From assembly GCA_035495815.1 (NCBI GenBank), contig DATJFH010000195.1:1-51994 (forward strand): a stretch of DNA of 51,994 bases. Reading direction: 5' to 3'. The notes beneath the pieces are model-generated. The model was not told where the DNA came from. It did not search any database and saw only the letters and a list, made by a program, of their open reading frames with translations. This DNA comes from DATJFH01 sp035495815 (GTDB lineage Bacteria > Acidobacteriota > Terriglobia > Bryobacterales > Bryobacteraceae). Positions 8,523 to 17,585 of this stretch are shown one piece after another; position 1 is the first letter of the stretch; each line of letters starts with the position of its first letter. A program made the translations under genes and the position numbers.

Positions 8523-10700
8523 CTATCTTAACCTCTTCAGCCGCATCTCCACCCGGGACGCCTCGTCCGCCCTGCGAGTCCGGCGGAGCGCGTAGGCATA
8601 GCTCGACAGCGCCGGCGCCAGATTCGGATCCGCTGAGCCGCGGGCTGCCGTGATGATATCGAGCGACCGCTTCAACAGCGGCGCCGCCTCGACGTACCGG
8701 CCCTGTCCGTTGCGCACCTCGCCCAGAATCCGCAGACTCGCCGCCGTGTCCGGATATTCCGGGCCGGGATTCTTCTCGAAAATCGCCAGCGCTCTTCTCA
8801 CCGCCGCCTCGGCGTCCTTGTAGCGTCCTTCACGGCAGAACAACGCAGCCACATTATTCAGGTCCTGCCCGACGGTCCGGCCCCCCGCGCCGAGCGCTTT
8901 TTCCCGAATCGCGATCGCCCTTTCGATGTCCCGCCTGGCCTGGCCGAAACGCTCCTGTGCCGCTTCCAGCCGGCCCAGCGACTCGAGCGCCGAGGCTACC
9001 ATCAAATGCCCGGGTCCATATTGCTTTTCGTAGATCGCCAGCGCCCGGCGCTCGCTCGATTCAGCCGCCTGCAGCCTGTCCCGGGCGGCGAAGAACGTGG
9101 CCAGCGATTCGAGATTCGCGGCCACGTCCGGATGATCCGGCCCCTCGGATTTCTCGTGCAGCTCGAGAGCGCGCCGCAGCCAGTGCTCGGCCTTTTCAAA
9201 GTCGCCGCGGAGGAAATAATGCGTGCCAAGCGAGCCGCAGACGTCGGCCACGCGCGGGTGCTCCGGCCCCAGTTTTTTCTCCCGGATCGCAAGCGCCCGC
9301 AGGAACAGCGGCTCGGATTCGTCGAACCGGCTCTGTTTGTCGAGGATGTCCGCCAGATTGTCGAGGGAGGAGGCCACTTGCGCGTGGTCAGGACCCAGCG
9401 ACTGTTCCGCCGAAGCCACAGCCCTGCGAAATAAAGCTTCCGACTCGCCCAGTTTGCCCTGCCGGGCTATGGTGACTGCCAGGTTGTTGAGAATGACCGC
9501 CGGATCCCCCTTTCCCGGGGCGCGCCCTTTTTCGGCGATCCGCAGCGCGCGGCGATGGATGGATTCGCTCTCCGCGTATCTTCCCTGATGAGCGACTGAC
9601 TCGCCCAGATCGGTCAGAAGCAGCGCCATGCGCGGATGCTCCGGCCCGTAGACCTCACCGGCGATGTCGAGGGCCTTGCGAAACAGCGCTTCGGCCTGAG
9701 CATATCGCCGCCGGGCGCGCTCGAGCAGGCCATAGGTGGCATAAGCCGTCGCCAGCCGGGGATTCCGGGGGGAAAGCGTTCTTTGAAAAGTCAGAATGCC
9801 GCGGTCCAGCAGGTCCTGGGCTTCGTCGTAACACGCCCGGTGAGTCAAGAGGTCCGCCAGGTTGATGCGGCTTGAAGCCACATCCGGATGGTCGGGTCCG
9901 AGCGACTTCTCCTTTTTCTCGATCGCCTGGCGGAACAGCCTTTCCGCCTCCACGTAGTTCCCCTCCATCTGGTTCAACTCGGCTAGGTTGTGGAGATTGA
10001 CGGCTACCCGCGGATCGTCGGGGCCGAAGGCCTTCAAGCGGATGTCGAGCGACCGCCGGTAAAGCCGTTCCGCCTCGCGGAGATTTCCCTGGCTTCGGCG
10101 CAGCAGGCCTAAATTACCGAGCACCGGCGCCAGCTCGAAGTGCTCCGGACCGAGCTCTTTCTCGCGGGACGCCAGGGCGCGCTCGAGTAAGGGCTCAGCC
10201 TCGCGTTCACGCCCCTGCGTCAAATAAAGCTCGGCAAGGTTGTTCCAGCTTACCGGCAGGGTCATCATATCCAGCGGTTTGATTTTCTCGCGCAACCCGA
10301 TCGCTCGCAGATAGAGCGCTTCGGCCTCGGCGTGCCTGCCCATCGCCCGTTCCACCACTCCCAGGTTGTTCAGGCAGGCCGCCAGATCCTGCCCATATTC
10401 GGGACCGAGCTCCCAAATCGCGATTGCCTCGCGATAAAGCGTCTCGGCTTCCCCGTAGCGGCCCATGTCCTGATAGAGCGCGGCCAGGTTGTTCCAGACT
10501 CTGGCCAGCCGGGCATCTGCGGAGCCAAAGGCTTGGGCTCCCTCCATTGCTGCCAGATACTCTTTCTCAGCTTCTTTGTATTGCGCCTGATTGCGCAGAT
10601 TACGGGCGTTTGCCAGGTGCAGTTCCCAGGAGTCCTGCCCCGCTAGTAAAAATAGATTAAGGCCTGAAATTCCGAAAATGAGCCAAAGCCGTGCCGGCAT
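8523..10700 (-). CDS. Exported tetratricopeptide (kinesin-light-chain-type TPR) protein
   Basis: A 725-residue protein with an N-terminal hydrophobic signal (residues 1-21, ending LLAGQ). Almost all the rest is a run of 42-residue repeats of the TPR_10/TPR_12 kind. The recurring core is (G/R)-R-Y-x-E-A-E-x-L-(Y/F)-R-R-A-L-x-I-x-E-K-x-L-G-P-x-H-P-x-V-A, which I see about sixteen times. Such arrays form a superhelical protein-binding scaffold, probably in the periplasm here. There is no catalytic domain. A strong Shine-Dalgarno (GGAGGAGATC on the minus strand) sits just before the ATG at 10700. It is convergent with the nucleoside operon, with only 38 bp between stops. The binding partner is unknown. 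Confidence 0.85.
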   Translation of the reverse strand: MPARLWLIFGISGLNLFLLAGQDSWELHLANARNLRNQAQYKEAEKEYLAAMEGAQAFGSADARLARVWNNLAALYQDMGRYGEAETLYREAIAIWELGPEYGQDLAACLNNLGVVERAMGRHAEAEALYLRAIGLREKIKPLDMMTLPVSWNNLAELYLTQGREREAEPLLERALASREKELGPEHFELAPVLGNLGLLRRSQGNLREAERLYRRSLDIRLKAFGPDDPRVAVNLHNLAELNQMEGNYVEAERLFRQAIEKKEKSLGPDHPDVASSRINLADLLTHRACYDEAQDLLDRGILTFQRTLSPRNPRLATAYATYGLLERARRRYAQAEALFRKALDIAGEVYGPEHPRMALLLTDLGESVAHQGRYAESESIHRRALRIAEKGRAPGKGDPAVILNNLAVTIARQGKLGESEALFRRAVASAEQSLGPDHAQVASSLDNLADILDKQSRFDESEPLFLRALAIREKKLGPEHPRVADVCGSLGTHYFLRGDFEKAEHWLRRALELHEKSEGPDHPDVAANLESLATFFAARDRLQAAESSERRALAIYEKQYGPGHLMVASALESLGRLEAAQERFGQARRDIERAIAIREKALGAGGRTVGQDLNNVAALFCREGRYKDAEAAVRRALAIFEKNPGPEYPDTAASLRILGEVRNGQGRYVEAAPLLKRSLDIITAARGSADPNLAPALSSYAYALRRTRRADEASRVEMRLKRLR

Positions 10701-10888
10701 GATCTCCTCCAGAAATATCGCTTCAGCCGGCTTGCCTGCCCGGCCTCCGCATCGGTCTCGCGCGGCGCCTGAGACTCTGACGGCCCTGCCGCCCTTTGGT
10801 TAGGCGAGGGACTTACTGCAAATAACGAATGGGATCTGCGATTCGTTCAGGAAAACTGAATTTTTTTAGCGCCGCCGGATCCGGAATG

Positions 10889-11521
10889 TCAGCGCAATCC
10901 AGCCGGGGCCAGGATCTCGCCCCAAACTACTTCGTAGGCTTCGATTTCCCCGTCGAGATTGGTTCCCGCCCGGATAAATACGCGCGTGCTCGAGCGCAGA
11001 TTCGCCGGCTCCACCTGCAAGCCGTCCTCGCGATAGCGCGTGTCGCGGCGCACCAGTATCCACTTTTCACCGTTGACGCGCGTCCGCAGCACCAGGCCGT
11101 CGGCATCCAGACGCAGCACAACTCCCGTAAAAGTGAGCGAGCCGCGCGGCGCGATGCTGAGCGTCGGGTCCTCATGCGGAAGCGGCGCGCGCAGGGCCAT
11201 CAGCGCCTGCTGCCGCCGCGGGCGGGTATCGGCCGTTATCACGCTGACCAGCCGCGCGTAGCGGGTCCCCTGCTCGGCGGAACGGTCGGAAACCAGCTCG
11301 ATACGCTCACCTTTTTTCAGGGAAGGGCAGAAGATGCGCATGTGATCCCGCTCGATGAACGTTCTGCTATCGGTCTGGAACCGGAACGTCCGGCCCTCCA
11401 CTCCGATTGTCAAATGAGTCGAGTCGCAATCGAGCAGCGTGCCGCGGACGATTCCGATCGGCGCGAGTTCCTGCGCCGCCAAGGCAGCCGCAAAAGCGAA
11501 ACCCAGCCACAGTCGCAACAA
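10889..11521 (-). CDS. Small exported protein of unknown function, TTG start
   Basis: A 210-residue protein whose N-terminus, LLRLWLGFAFAAALAAQE, is a clear Sec signal with an AxA-like cleavage site. The mature part is beta-rich with alternating charged and hydrophobic residues, compatible with one or two small OB/beta-barrel-like modules; I do not recognise the family. The open frame extends upstream to 11692 but that extension crosses into the divergent gene. The TTG at 11521 has GGGAG (11527-11531) five bases upstream and leads directly into the signal peptide, so it is chosen as start. Confidence 0.7.
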   Translation of the reverse strand: MLRLWLGFAFAAALAAQELAPIGIVRGTLLDCDSTHLTIGVEGRTFRFQTDSRTFIERDHMRIFCPSLKKGERIELVSDRSAEQGTRYARLVSVITADTRPRRQQALMALRAPLPHEDPTLSIAPRGSLTFTGVVLRLDADGLVLRTRVNGEKWILVRRDTRYREDGLQVEPANLRSSTRVFIRAGTNLDGEIEAYEVVWGEILAPAGLR

Positions 11522-11585
11522 ACTAGCTCCCTTTAGACGATAGCATTTTACAGGCCCGAACGACGCCAGATGGTAGAATAATGAC

Positions 11586-12707
11586 TTGCCTGAAAATCGA
11601 AGCTCCGGTCTCATAGCGGAAGGATTCACGCCTCCCGCGTCGAAAACAGAATTTCTCGAGCGGGCCGGCTCATGGTTTCTAAACTCCGGCATTCAGGAAA
11701 CTTCCGGGGGCGTCGCGCGGTACTATTTGGCGGATGTCCACCAGAATCGCGCCGTTTCGACCGAGATTACCGGCTATGCCGTCAGCACTCTGACATACCT
11801 CTACGCGGCTACCGGAAAAGTGCAATATCTGGACGCCGCCCGGAGCGCGGGCGCGTTTTTGACAAAGATCGCCTGGAACGGGCCGGCCGCCGTATTTCCA
11901 TTCGAGCTTACCGTCGATCCCCTGGCTTATTTCTTCGACTCGGGAATCATCGTGCGCGGTCTGCTCAGCTTGTGGCGCATGACGGCGGAACGCGAGTTCC
12001 TGGATGTCGCCAAAGCCTGTGGACGGTCAATGTCGGATTGGTTCGGAGCGGGGAACGGCGAGTATCATCCAGTCGTCAGAATCGCCGGCAAAACACCGGA
12101 ACCGCGGGCCAATCGCTGGTCGCGAATGCCGGGCTGCTACCAGCTCAAGGCGGCCCTTGCCTGGGACGACCTCTACAAAATCACCGGCGACTCCGATTTT
12201 CTGAAGTGGTTCGAGGAATTGCTGAACCACTCCCTGAAAACACACAGCTCCTTTCTGCCTGGCCCGGAAGAAGATCACGTGATGGACCGGCTGCACGCCT
12301 ACTGCTATTTCCTGGAAGGGTTGCTGGCCCGTTCGGAGCGCGCGGATGTGGCGGCCGTGCTGGTGGAGGGAGTGGCGCGCGTTTCGAAGCACCTGCGCGA
12401 GGTGAGATCGCAATTCGCGCGGTCCGACGTGTACGCGCAATTGCTGCGCGTGCGGCTGGCGCTCGAGAGCGCCGGTATCGCCTCAGTCGACCGTCTCGAC
12501 GCCTCTACCGAAGCCGAGTGCCTCTCGAGCTTTCAGCTCTCCGATCAGAATCCGCGCCTGACAGGTGGATTCTACTTTGGAAGACGCGGCTCGGAGCTCC
12601 AGCCGCATATCAATCCTGTCTCCACCGGCTTCTGCCTGCAGGCTTTAATGATGTGGCGCCAGTATCTGGATGGAGAGCTGCGCTTCTCCCTCGACTCGCT
12701 GATTTGA
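11586..12707 (+). CDS. Alpha-toroid (six-hairpin glycosidase / terpenoid-cyclase-like) protein
   Basis: A 373-residue cytosolic protein without signal peptide. Repeated helical hairpins (EITGYAVSTLTYLYAATG, YLDAARSAGAFLT, FLDVAKACGRSMSDWF, YQLKAALAWDDLYKITG) suggest an (alpha/alpha)6 toroid like those of glycan epimerases, lyases and unsaturated glycosidases. No catalytic residue can be assigned. The start is TTG at 11586; a TAGAAT hexamer ends 6 nt upstream and there is no Shine-Dalgarno. The stop overlaps the next start as TTGA, so it is coupled to a large glycosyltransferase and probably acts on the same glycan. A glycan-processing role is inferred from fold and context only. Confidence 0.65.
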   Translation: MPENRSSGLIAEGFTPPASKTEFLERAGSWFLNSGIQETSGGVARYYLADVHQNRAVSTEITGYAVSTLTYLYAATGKVQYLDAARSAGAFLTKIAWNGPAAVFPFELTVDPLAYFFDSGIIVRGLLSLWRMTAEREFLDVAKACGRSMSDWFGAGNGEYHPVVRIAGKTPEPRANRWSRMPGCYQLKAALAWDDLYKITGDSDFLKWFEELLNHSLKTHSSFLPGPEEDHVMDRLHAYCYFLEGLLARSERADVAAVLVEGVARVSKHLREVRSQFARSDVYAQLLRVRLALESAGIASVDRLDASTEAECLSSFQLSDQNPRLTGGFYFGRRGSELQPHINPVSTGFCLQALMMWRQYLDGELRFSLDSLI

Positions 12708-15364
12708 AAGAAAAGATCAAGGTTGCATTTGCCTCCGGGCCGGAAGAGCTGAACCGCGAGCTGGTGGAACGCATGACGGCGCTGTTTCCCGAGCTGCCGC
12801 TCTACGTGGTTTCAGAATTTCCTCCGGAATCCGGCCGCTGGATTCCGTATCACGTCTCACGCGGCTTCCTCGAAAACCTGGCGCGATGCCGGGCAGCCTG
12901 GCGCGGGAAACAGGTGCGTCTCGCCGGTGTGCTGCTCGCGCCGCAAATGCCTTACCGCAGGATGCGGTTGATCGCGCTGCTGGTTTCCCCGGTCGGATTT
13001 CTGGCGTTCAACGAGAACTTCGGATCCTTCATGCTCCGGCCGCGCAACCTGGGAACCATCGTTCGGCACCTTACTTGGCGGGCGCGCAATTTCTTCCGCT
13101 GGCAGTTCCGGCCCGGCGGCCGCTACTATACGCTGTTGTGGAAGCTGGTCCGCCCCCGTGAGTGGCGCGTCCCTGTGCTTTACCGGGCGGCGAGAGTCGC
13201 GGGTTGGATTGCGCGGCTCATGAAGTCCGCTCCCGCTTCGACGCGGTCCGCGGCGGCGCCGGTCGACCTCGCGCCGGCGGGAATCTCCGTGGTCATTCCT
13301 TCACGGGATGGAAAAGACCTGCTGGCGGCCGCCCTGCCGGCGGTCGAGCGTGAACTGGCCGGAATCCCCTCGGAGATCATCGTCGTGGATAACGGCTCGA
13401 GCGACGGATCGGCGTCCGCCTTTCCCCACGTCGTGTTTGAAATCAGTTCCACGCCGCTCTCCTTCGCGCGCGCGGTGAACCGGGGCATCCGGCGCGCCCG
13501 CTACTCTCACGTTTGCCTGCTAAACAACGACATGCGCGTCGAGCCGGGCTTCTTCCGCGCGCTGCTCGACGCCTTCGACCGGGTTCCCGACCTGTTCTGC
13601 TCAACCGCCCAGATCTTCCTGCCGCCCGGCGCCCGGCGCGAGGAGACCGGCAAAGCCGTCATGGCGCGCAACAGCCCCACCGATTTTCCAGTCCGCTGCG
13701 ATCTGCCCCTGGCCGGCGAGAATGACACCTACGTACTCTACGGCAGCGGAGGCTGCTCCCTTTACGACGCGGCGAAGCTGCTTGCCCTCGGCGGAGTTCG
13801 GGAGATATACGAGCCGGCCTACGTCGAGGATCTGGATCTGGGCTACCGCGGATGGGCCCGCGGCTGGCCGACGGTATTCGTCTCGGCCGCCCTCGTGGAG
13901 CATCGCCATCGCGCCACCACGTCGCGCTACTACTCGGAGGCCGAGTTGGCTCAGGTGCTGGAGGTCAACTACCTCCGGTTCCTGACGAGCGCGGTCAGCA
14001 ACGCACGCCTGTTCGCGACACTTTGGTTTGACGCGGTATGGCGGCTGCGCGTGCTGAAGGCAGGCGATGCCCTGGCCTTTGCCGTGCGAGCGCCGATGCT
14101 CACGCCGCCGCCAACGCTCCCGGCGCTGGCCGAAGCCGAGTTCCTGGCCCTGACAGGCGGAGGCGTAACCGTTTTTCCGGGCCGCCGGCCGGGTGGGAAG
14201 CCAGTGGCGCTGATCGTTTCCCCGTACGCGCCGTTTCCCCTCTCACACGGCGGCGCGGTGCGCATGTTCAACCTGATGCGCCGGGCGGCCGCCGAGTATG
14301 ACCTCGTCCTGGTCTGCTTCGCCACCCAACCCGATACGCCCGCGGCCGAGTTGCTCGGCATTTGCGTCGAAGTCGTGCTGGTCAAAATGACGGGGAGCCA
14401 CTCGCGCCCCGCCAGCGACCGGCCGGAGGTTGTGGAGGAGTTCGACTCCCCCGCTTTTCACGCCGCTCTCCGGCAGACTACGCGGAAATGGCGGCCGTCG
14501 CTGGCCCAGCTCGAGTTTACCCAAATGGCGCAGTATGCCGCCGATTGCGAGCCCGCTCCCACGCTGCTGGTGGAACACGACATCACGTTCGATTTGTACG
14601 AGCAGCTGCTGCGGATTGACGACGATTGGGAAATGAGGCGACAACTCGAGCGCTGGAAGCGCTTCGAAACCGCCGCCTGGCGCAACGTGAACTGCGTCGT
14701 GACCATGTCGGAAAAGGACCGCCGCATGGCGGAGGGCGCTCGGCTCGCCGTGGCGCTCGGCAATGGGGTCGATGTCGATCGGTTCCGTCCCGCTCCGGCC
14801 GGGGCGGCGCCGAACACCCTGCTGTTCATCGGCTCGTTCGCCCATCTGCCGAATTTGCTGGCCCTCGAATTCTTCCTCAAAGAGGTCTGGACGCTGCTGG
14901 AGGACGTGGAGCCCACGCTGCATGTCATCGCCGGTATGCGGCATGAATACTTTCTCGAGTTCTACAAGGATCGGGCGGCGGTCGATCTGAATCTGCCTCG
15001 CGTAAAAGTGGATGGGTTTGTCGCCGACGTCCGGCCGGCCTACGAGCAGGCCGCCATCGTGATCGCGCCGCTCAAGGCGTCGGCCGGAACGAACATCAAG
15101 ATTCTTGAGGCGATGGCGATGGGTAAAGCGATTGTCAGCACGCCCGCCGGCGTCAACGGGCTGGAGCTGGAAAATGGAAAGGATGTGGTCATCGCCGGTT
15201 CGGCGCCGGCGATGGCGGCGGCTATACGGGCTTTGATAGAGAATCCCCCGCGGCGTCAGGCGCTGGAACGGAATGCCCGGCGGAAAGCGGAACAACGCTT
15301 CGACTGGAACGAGATCGCGCGCCGGCAAAGCCGCTTGTGGAACCTGATCCGCGGCGGCGGTTAG
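12704..15364 (+). CDS. Bifunctional glycosyltransferase (GT2 domain plus GT-B/GT4-like domain)
   Basis: An 886-residue protein. Residues 1-175 are a basic helical region of unknown role. Residues 193-430 form a family 2 glycosyltransferase domain: ISVVIPSRDG, EIIVVDNGSSDGS, a DxD-like LLNNDM at 272-277, and YVEDLDLGYRGWARG. Residues about 480-886 form a GT-B domain: IVSPYAPFPLSHGGAVRM as acceptor-side glycine loop, LGNGVDVDRF, LLFIGSFAHLPN and a donor-side IKILEAMAMGKAIVSTPAG. It therefore probably adds two sugars to one acceptor at the inner membrane face. The start TTG at 12704 sits inside the previous stop (TTGA). The open frame extends left to 11672 but there it is a shadow of the preceding gene. 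The end overlaps the convergent radical SAM gene by 4 bp. Confidence 0.85.
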   Translation: MKEKIKVAFASGPEELNRELVERMTALFPELPLYVVSEFPPESGRWIPYHVSRGFLENLARCRAAWRGKQVRLAGVLLAPQMPYRRMRLIALLVSPVGFLAFNENFGSFMLRPRNLGTIVRHLTWRARNFFRWQFRPGGRYYTLLWKLVRPREWRVPVLYRAARVAGWIARLMKSAPASTRSAAAPVDLAPAGISVVIPSRDGKDLLAAALPAVERELAGIPSEIIVVDNGSSDGSASAFPHVVFEISSTPLSFARAVNRGIRRARYSHVCLLNNDMRVEPGFFRALLDAFDRVPDLFCSTAQIFLPPGARREETGKAVMARNSPTDFPVRCDLPLAGENDTYVLYGSGGCSLYDAAKLLALGGVREIYEPAYVEDLDLGYRGWARGWPTVFVSAALVEHRHRATTSRYYSEAELAQVLEVNYLRFLTSAVSNARLFATLWFDAVWRLRVLKAGDALAFAVRAPMLTPPPTLPALAEAEFLALTGGGVTVFPGRRPGGKPVALIVSPYAPFPLSHGGAVRMFNLMRRAAAEYDLVLVCFATQPDTPAAELLGICVEVVLVKMTGSHSRPASDRPEVVEEFDSPAFHAALRQTTRKWRPSLAQLEFTQMAQYAADCEPAPTLLVEHDITFDLYEQLLRIDDDWEMRRQLERWKRFETAAWRNVNCVVTMSEKDRRMAEGARLAVALGNGVDVDRFRPAPAGAAPNTLLFIGSFAHLPNLLALEFFLKEVWTLLEDVEPTLHVIAGMRHEYFLEFYKDRAAVDLNLPRVKVDGFVADVRPAYEQAAIVIAPLKASAGTNIKILEAMAMGKAIVSTPAGVNGLELENGKDVVIAGSAPAMAAAIRALIENPPRRQALERNARRKAEQRFDWNEIARRQSRLWNLIRGGG

Positions 15365-17463
15365 TCCCCGAAGCTGCCGACGGCTTCTGTTTTCTCTTCT
15401 TTCTTCGAAGTGGCGGGCACGATCGTGCCGAGCGGGACGAAACCTTCCGGAGCTTTGGGCTCCTTCAGGATCTGCTCGCGGTAGAGCTTGGCCATGCGGG
15501 CGTTTTCAGCCGCCTGTTTCAGCTTCTCGTCGCGCTGGCGGATCTTCTCCTCGCGGGCGTTCTTGGCGATGCCCTTGTCGTCCAGGTCGTGCTGCAATCC
15601 GGCCGCTACCGCTGCTGGATCCAGCACCAGGGTGTGCTCGGTGCTCGGCAGATTGACCTTCTTGCCGCCGGCGAAGATTTCATGACGTCCATGCTCTTCG
15701 TACCACTTGGTGAGCGTCGCCGTCATATGCATCTTCTCGATGATGTTCCGCCAGCCCACGCCCGTGTTGTAGGCGCAGAAGGAGATCTCGCCTTCCTGCG
15801 TGGCGTAGGGGATGATGCATTGCTCGGTGCGGCGGAAGTCGTAGTTGAACAGATCCTGGAACCACATGCCGGCGATGAACAGGAAGTTCCAGCGGTCCGC
15901 GCGGCGCTTTTCGATGTCCGCCATGGTACGATCCGCCGTGACCTTGCCGTACTTGCGCTTGGTGGCGCCGAAACATTTGTCGAATTTCTGGAGCAGGTCG
16001 GTCAGTTTGAAGTGCCTGGGCGACTTGAAGGGATCGTAGTTCCGCATCAATGACAGCGCCACTCCCGTGATCGAGAGGAACTTGCCGCGTCCGCCGTCGT
16101 TGACCTTGGCGATATCTTTGGCCAGCCGGTCGGCGTTCAGGAACGACGTGACCGGCGCACCTTCCTTGGTGTGCTTGTCCACCATGATGGCCATGCCGAT
16201 CCCGCAGTTCGGATGGCAGCCGCAGCTCAACTGACCCCAATCCGCCGAAGGCCCGTGGACGTGGTCGGCAAAATCGGAAAACGTGCTCATGAAGGAGATC
16301 GGGAACCAGTCGCGAACCGGCTCGCCGAGACCGGTCTGATCCTTTACATCGTGCGCCAGGTGGGACAGCGTGTAACGCTGAGCCATGCGGCGGTCGTCGG
16401 TGACCGCTTCGTCGCGGCCCGTGAACGAAACCGGCTGGAAGGAGCAGAACGGGATTTTCTTGGGGTTGTCGAGCGCGAACTGGATGATCCGGCCCACCTG
16501 TTCATTATTGATTCCATTGACGATGGTGGTCACGGGGACGATGTCCACGCCGTTCGTGTACAGGTTTTCGATCGCCCGCAGCTTCACGTCGAACAGGTTG
16601 CCGACCAGGCGGTGGGAATTGGCGGCATTGCCGATACCGTCGAACTGTAGGTAGGCGTAACGGAGACCGGCCAAGGCCGCCTCTTTGCAAAACTCGGGAC
16701 TTTTCGCGAACTCGATTCCGTTGGTCGCCGCCTGCACGCTCTGATAGCCGACTTTCCGCGCATATCGCACCGCATCCAGGAAGTAGGGCGAAAGCGTCGG
16801 CTCGCCACCCGAAAACTGCACCGACATCTGGCGGCGCGGCTTGATCGAGATGGCGTTATCGAGCAGGGTCTGGATGTCCTCCCAGCTCAACTCGTGCACG
16901 AATCCGACCTGGTTTGCGTCCATGAAGCAGGGATCGCACATCATGTTGCAACGGTTGGTCAGATCGACGGTCAGGACCGACCCGCGGCCGTGCGTGATCG
17001 TGCTGGTGCCGTGGTTGTGCAGCTTCTCGTCATTGTGAGCCGGAATGTCACGGCCCGGAAAGACTTCTTCGAGATGCTTGAAAAAGGCGGCGTCGATGGA
17101 CATCACGTCCTCGAAATGGCCGTGCACCGGGCAATCCTTCACCATCAGGATCTTACCGTCGCGCTCGATGATCTGGGCCTTGATTTCACCCACCTTTTCC
17201 TTCAGCAGAATCGTATGATCTACTTTGCCGTCAACGATTTGCTGGCGGATCTCAGGAACGCAGCGGGGACAAAGAGAATCGGTGGTGCGGGGCCAGCCGA
17301 GAGGCGGCTTGGACTTCTGATAGGACTTCAGCAGGGGCTTTTCGGACCATTTCGGAGTAAACGAGGGCTTCTGATTGACTCGATTCGCCGCCTCGAACAC
17401 GGTCCAGGCGCCTTGGGCGGCATAGGTCAAAACCTTCTCGGCATACTTGATGGGCTTGTGCAT
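15361..17463 (-). CDS. Tetraether-lipid-synthase-like radical SAM protein
   Basis: A 700-residue radical SAM enzyme. The N-terminal module has Cys65-x2-Cys68 (SLCPRC) and Cys111-x2-His114 (KDCPVHGH), the rubredoxin/zinc-ribbon-like knuckles typical of the MJ0619/Tes family. The radical SAM core has CNMMCDPC (Cys172, 176, 179) after VDLTNR, and the SAM-binding GGEP at 219-222. A further cysteine cluster, CGCHPNC (414, 416, 420), could hold an auxiliary Fe-S cluster. Tes couples lipid chains tail to tail to make membrane-spanning lipids. Acidobacteria contain iso-diabolic acid and branched GDGTs, so this is a plausible enzyme for that step. The Lys/Glu-rich C-terminal extension (about 640-700) is unusual. 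The ATG at 17463 has GAGGAG about 10 nt upstream. Exact substrate is inferred. Confidence 0.8.
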   Translation of the reverse strand: MHKPIKYAEKVLTYAAQGAWTVFEAANRVNQKPSFTPKWSEKPLLKSYQKSKPPLGWPRTTDSLCPRCVPEIRQQIVDGKVDHTILLKEKVGEIKAQIIERDGKILMVKDCPVHGHFEDVMSIDAAFFKHLEEVFPGRDIPAHNDEKLHNHGTSTITHGRGSVLTVDLTNRCNMMCDPCFMDANQVGFVHELSWEDIQTLLDNAISIKPRRQMSVQFSGGEPTLSPYFLDAVRYARKVGYQSVQAATNGIEFAKSPEFCKEAALAGLRYAYLQFDGIGNAANSHRLVGNLFDVKLRAIENLYTNGVDIVPVTTIVNGINNEQVGRIIQFALDNPKKIPFCSFQPVSFTGRDEAVTDDRRMAQRYTLSHLAHDVKDQTGLGEPVRDWFPISFMSTFSDFADHVHGPSADWGQLSCGCHPNCGIGMAIMVDKHTKEGAPVTSFLNADRLAKDIAKVNDGGRGKFLSITGVALSLMRNYDPFKSPRHFKLTDLLQKFDKCFGATKRKYGKVTADRTMADIEKRRADRWNFLFIAGMWFQDLFNYDFRRTEQCIIPYATQEGEISFCAYNTGVGWRNIIEKMHMTATLTKWYEEHGRHEIFAGGKKVNLPSTEHTLVLDPAAVAAGLQHDLDDKGIAKNAREEKIRQRDEKLKQAAENARMAKLYREQILKEPKAPEGFVPLGTIVPATSKKEEKTEAVGSFGD

Positions 17464-17537
17464 GTCTTCGTCGCTCCTCGGGGGAAATTCTTAGGGATGT
17501 GGGCGCCGTCTACGTCAAAATTCGAGAAACCTCTGGT

Positions 17538-17543
17538 AGTATA
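17538..17543 (-). promoter_or_regulatory. Candidate -10 element (TATACT) for the radical SAM gene
   Basis: TATACT on the minus strand, 74 nt upstream of the radical SAM ATG, within the 122-bp gap after preT. It matches five of six consensus bases; no convincing -35 lies 16-18 nt upstream. It would give a leader of about 65 nt containing the GAGGAG ribosome site. Confidence 0.3.
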
Positions 17544-17585
17544 CCGAGCCCAGCCGAACGAAGCCATTTAAACGCATTAAACTGC

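Noticed and set aside
11522..11692. 5' extension of the small exported protein (ATG at 11692)
   Set aside because: It crosses the start of the divergent gene at 11586 and buries the signal peptide at residue 58; TTG 11521 has its own ribosome site.
11672..12703. First 344 codons of the long plus-strand frame that ends at 15364
   Set aside because: This part overlaps, in another frame, the alpha-toroid gene 11586-12707, and its translation is Arg/Gly-rich with no domain. The real protein starts at TTG 12704.
14243..15328. 361-codon antisense frame within the glycosyltransferase gene
   Set aside because: His/Arg/Gly-rich composition, no domain, and exact overlap with a clearly conserved GT-B domain; typical GC-rich shadow.
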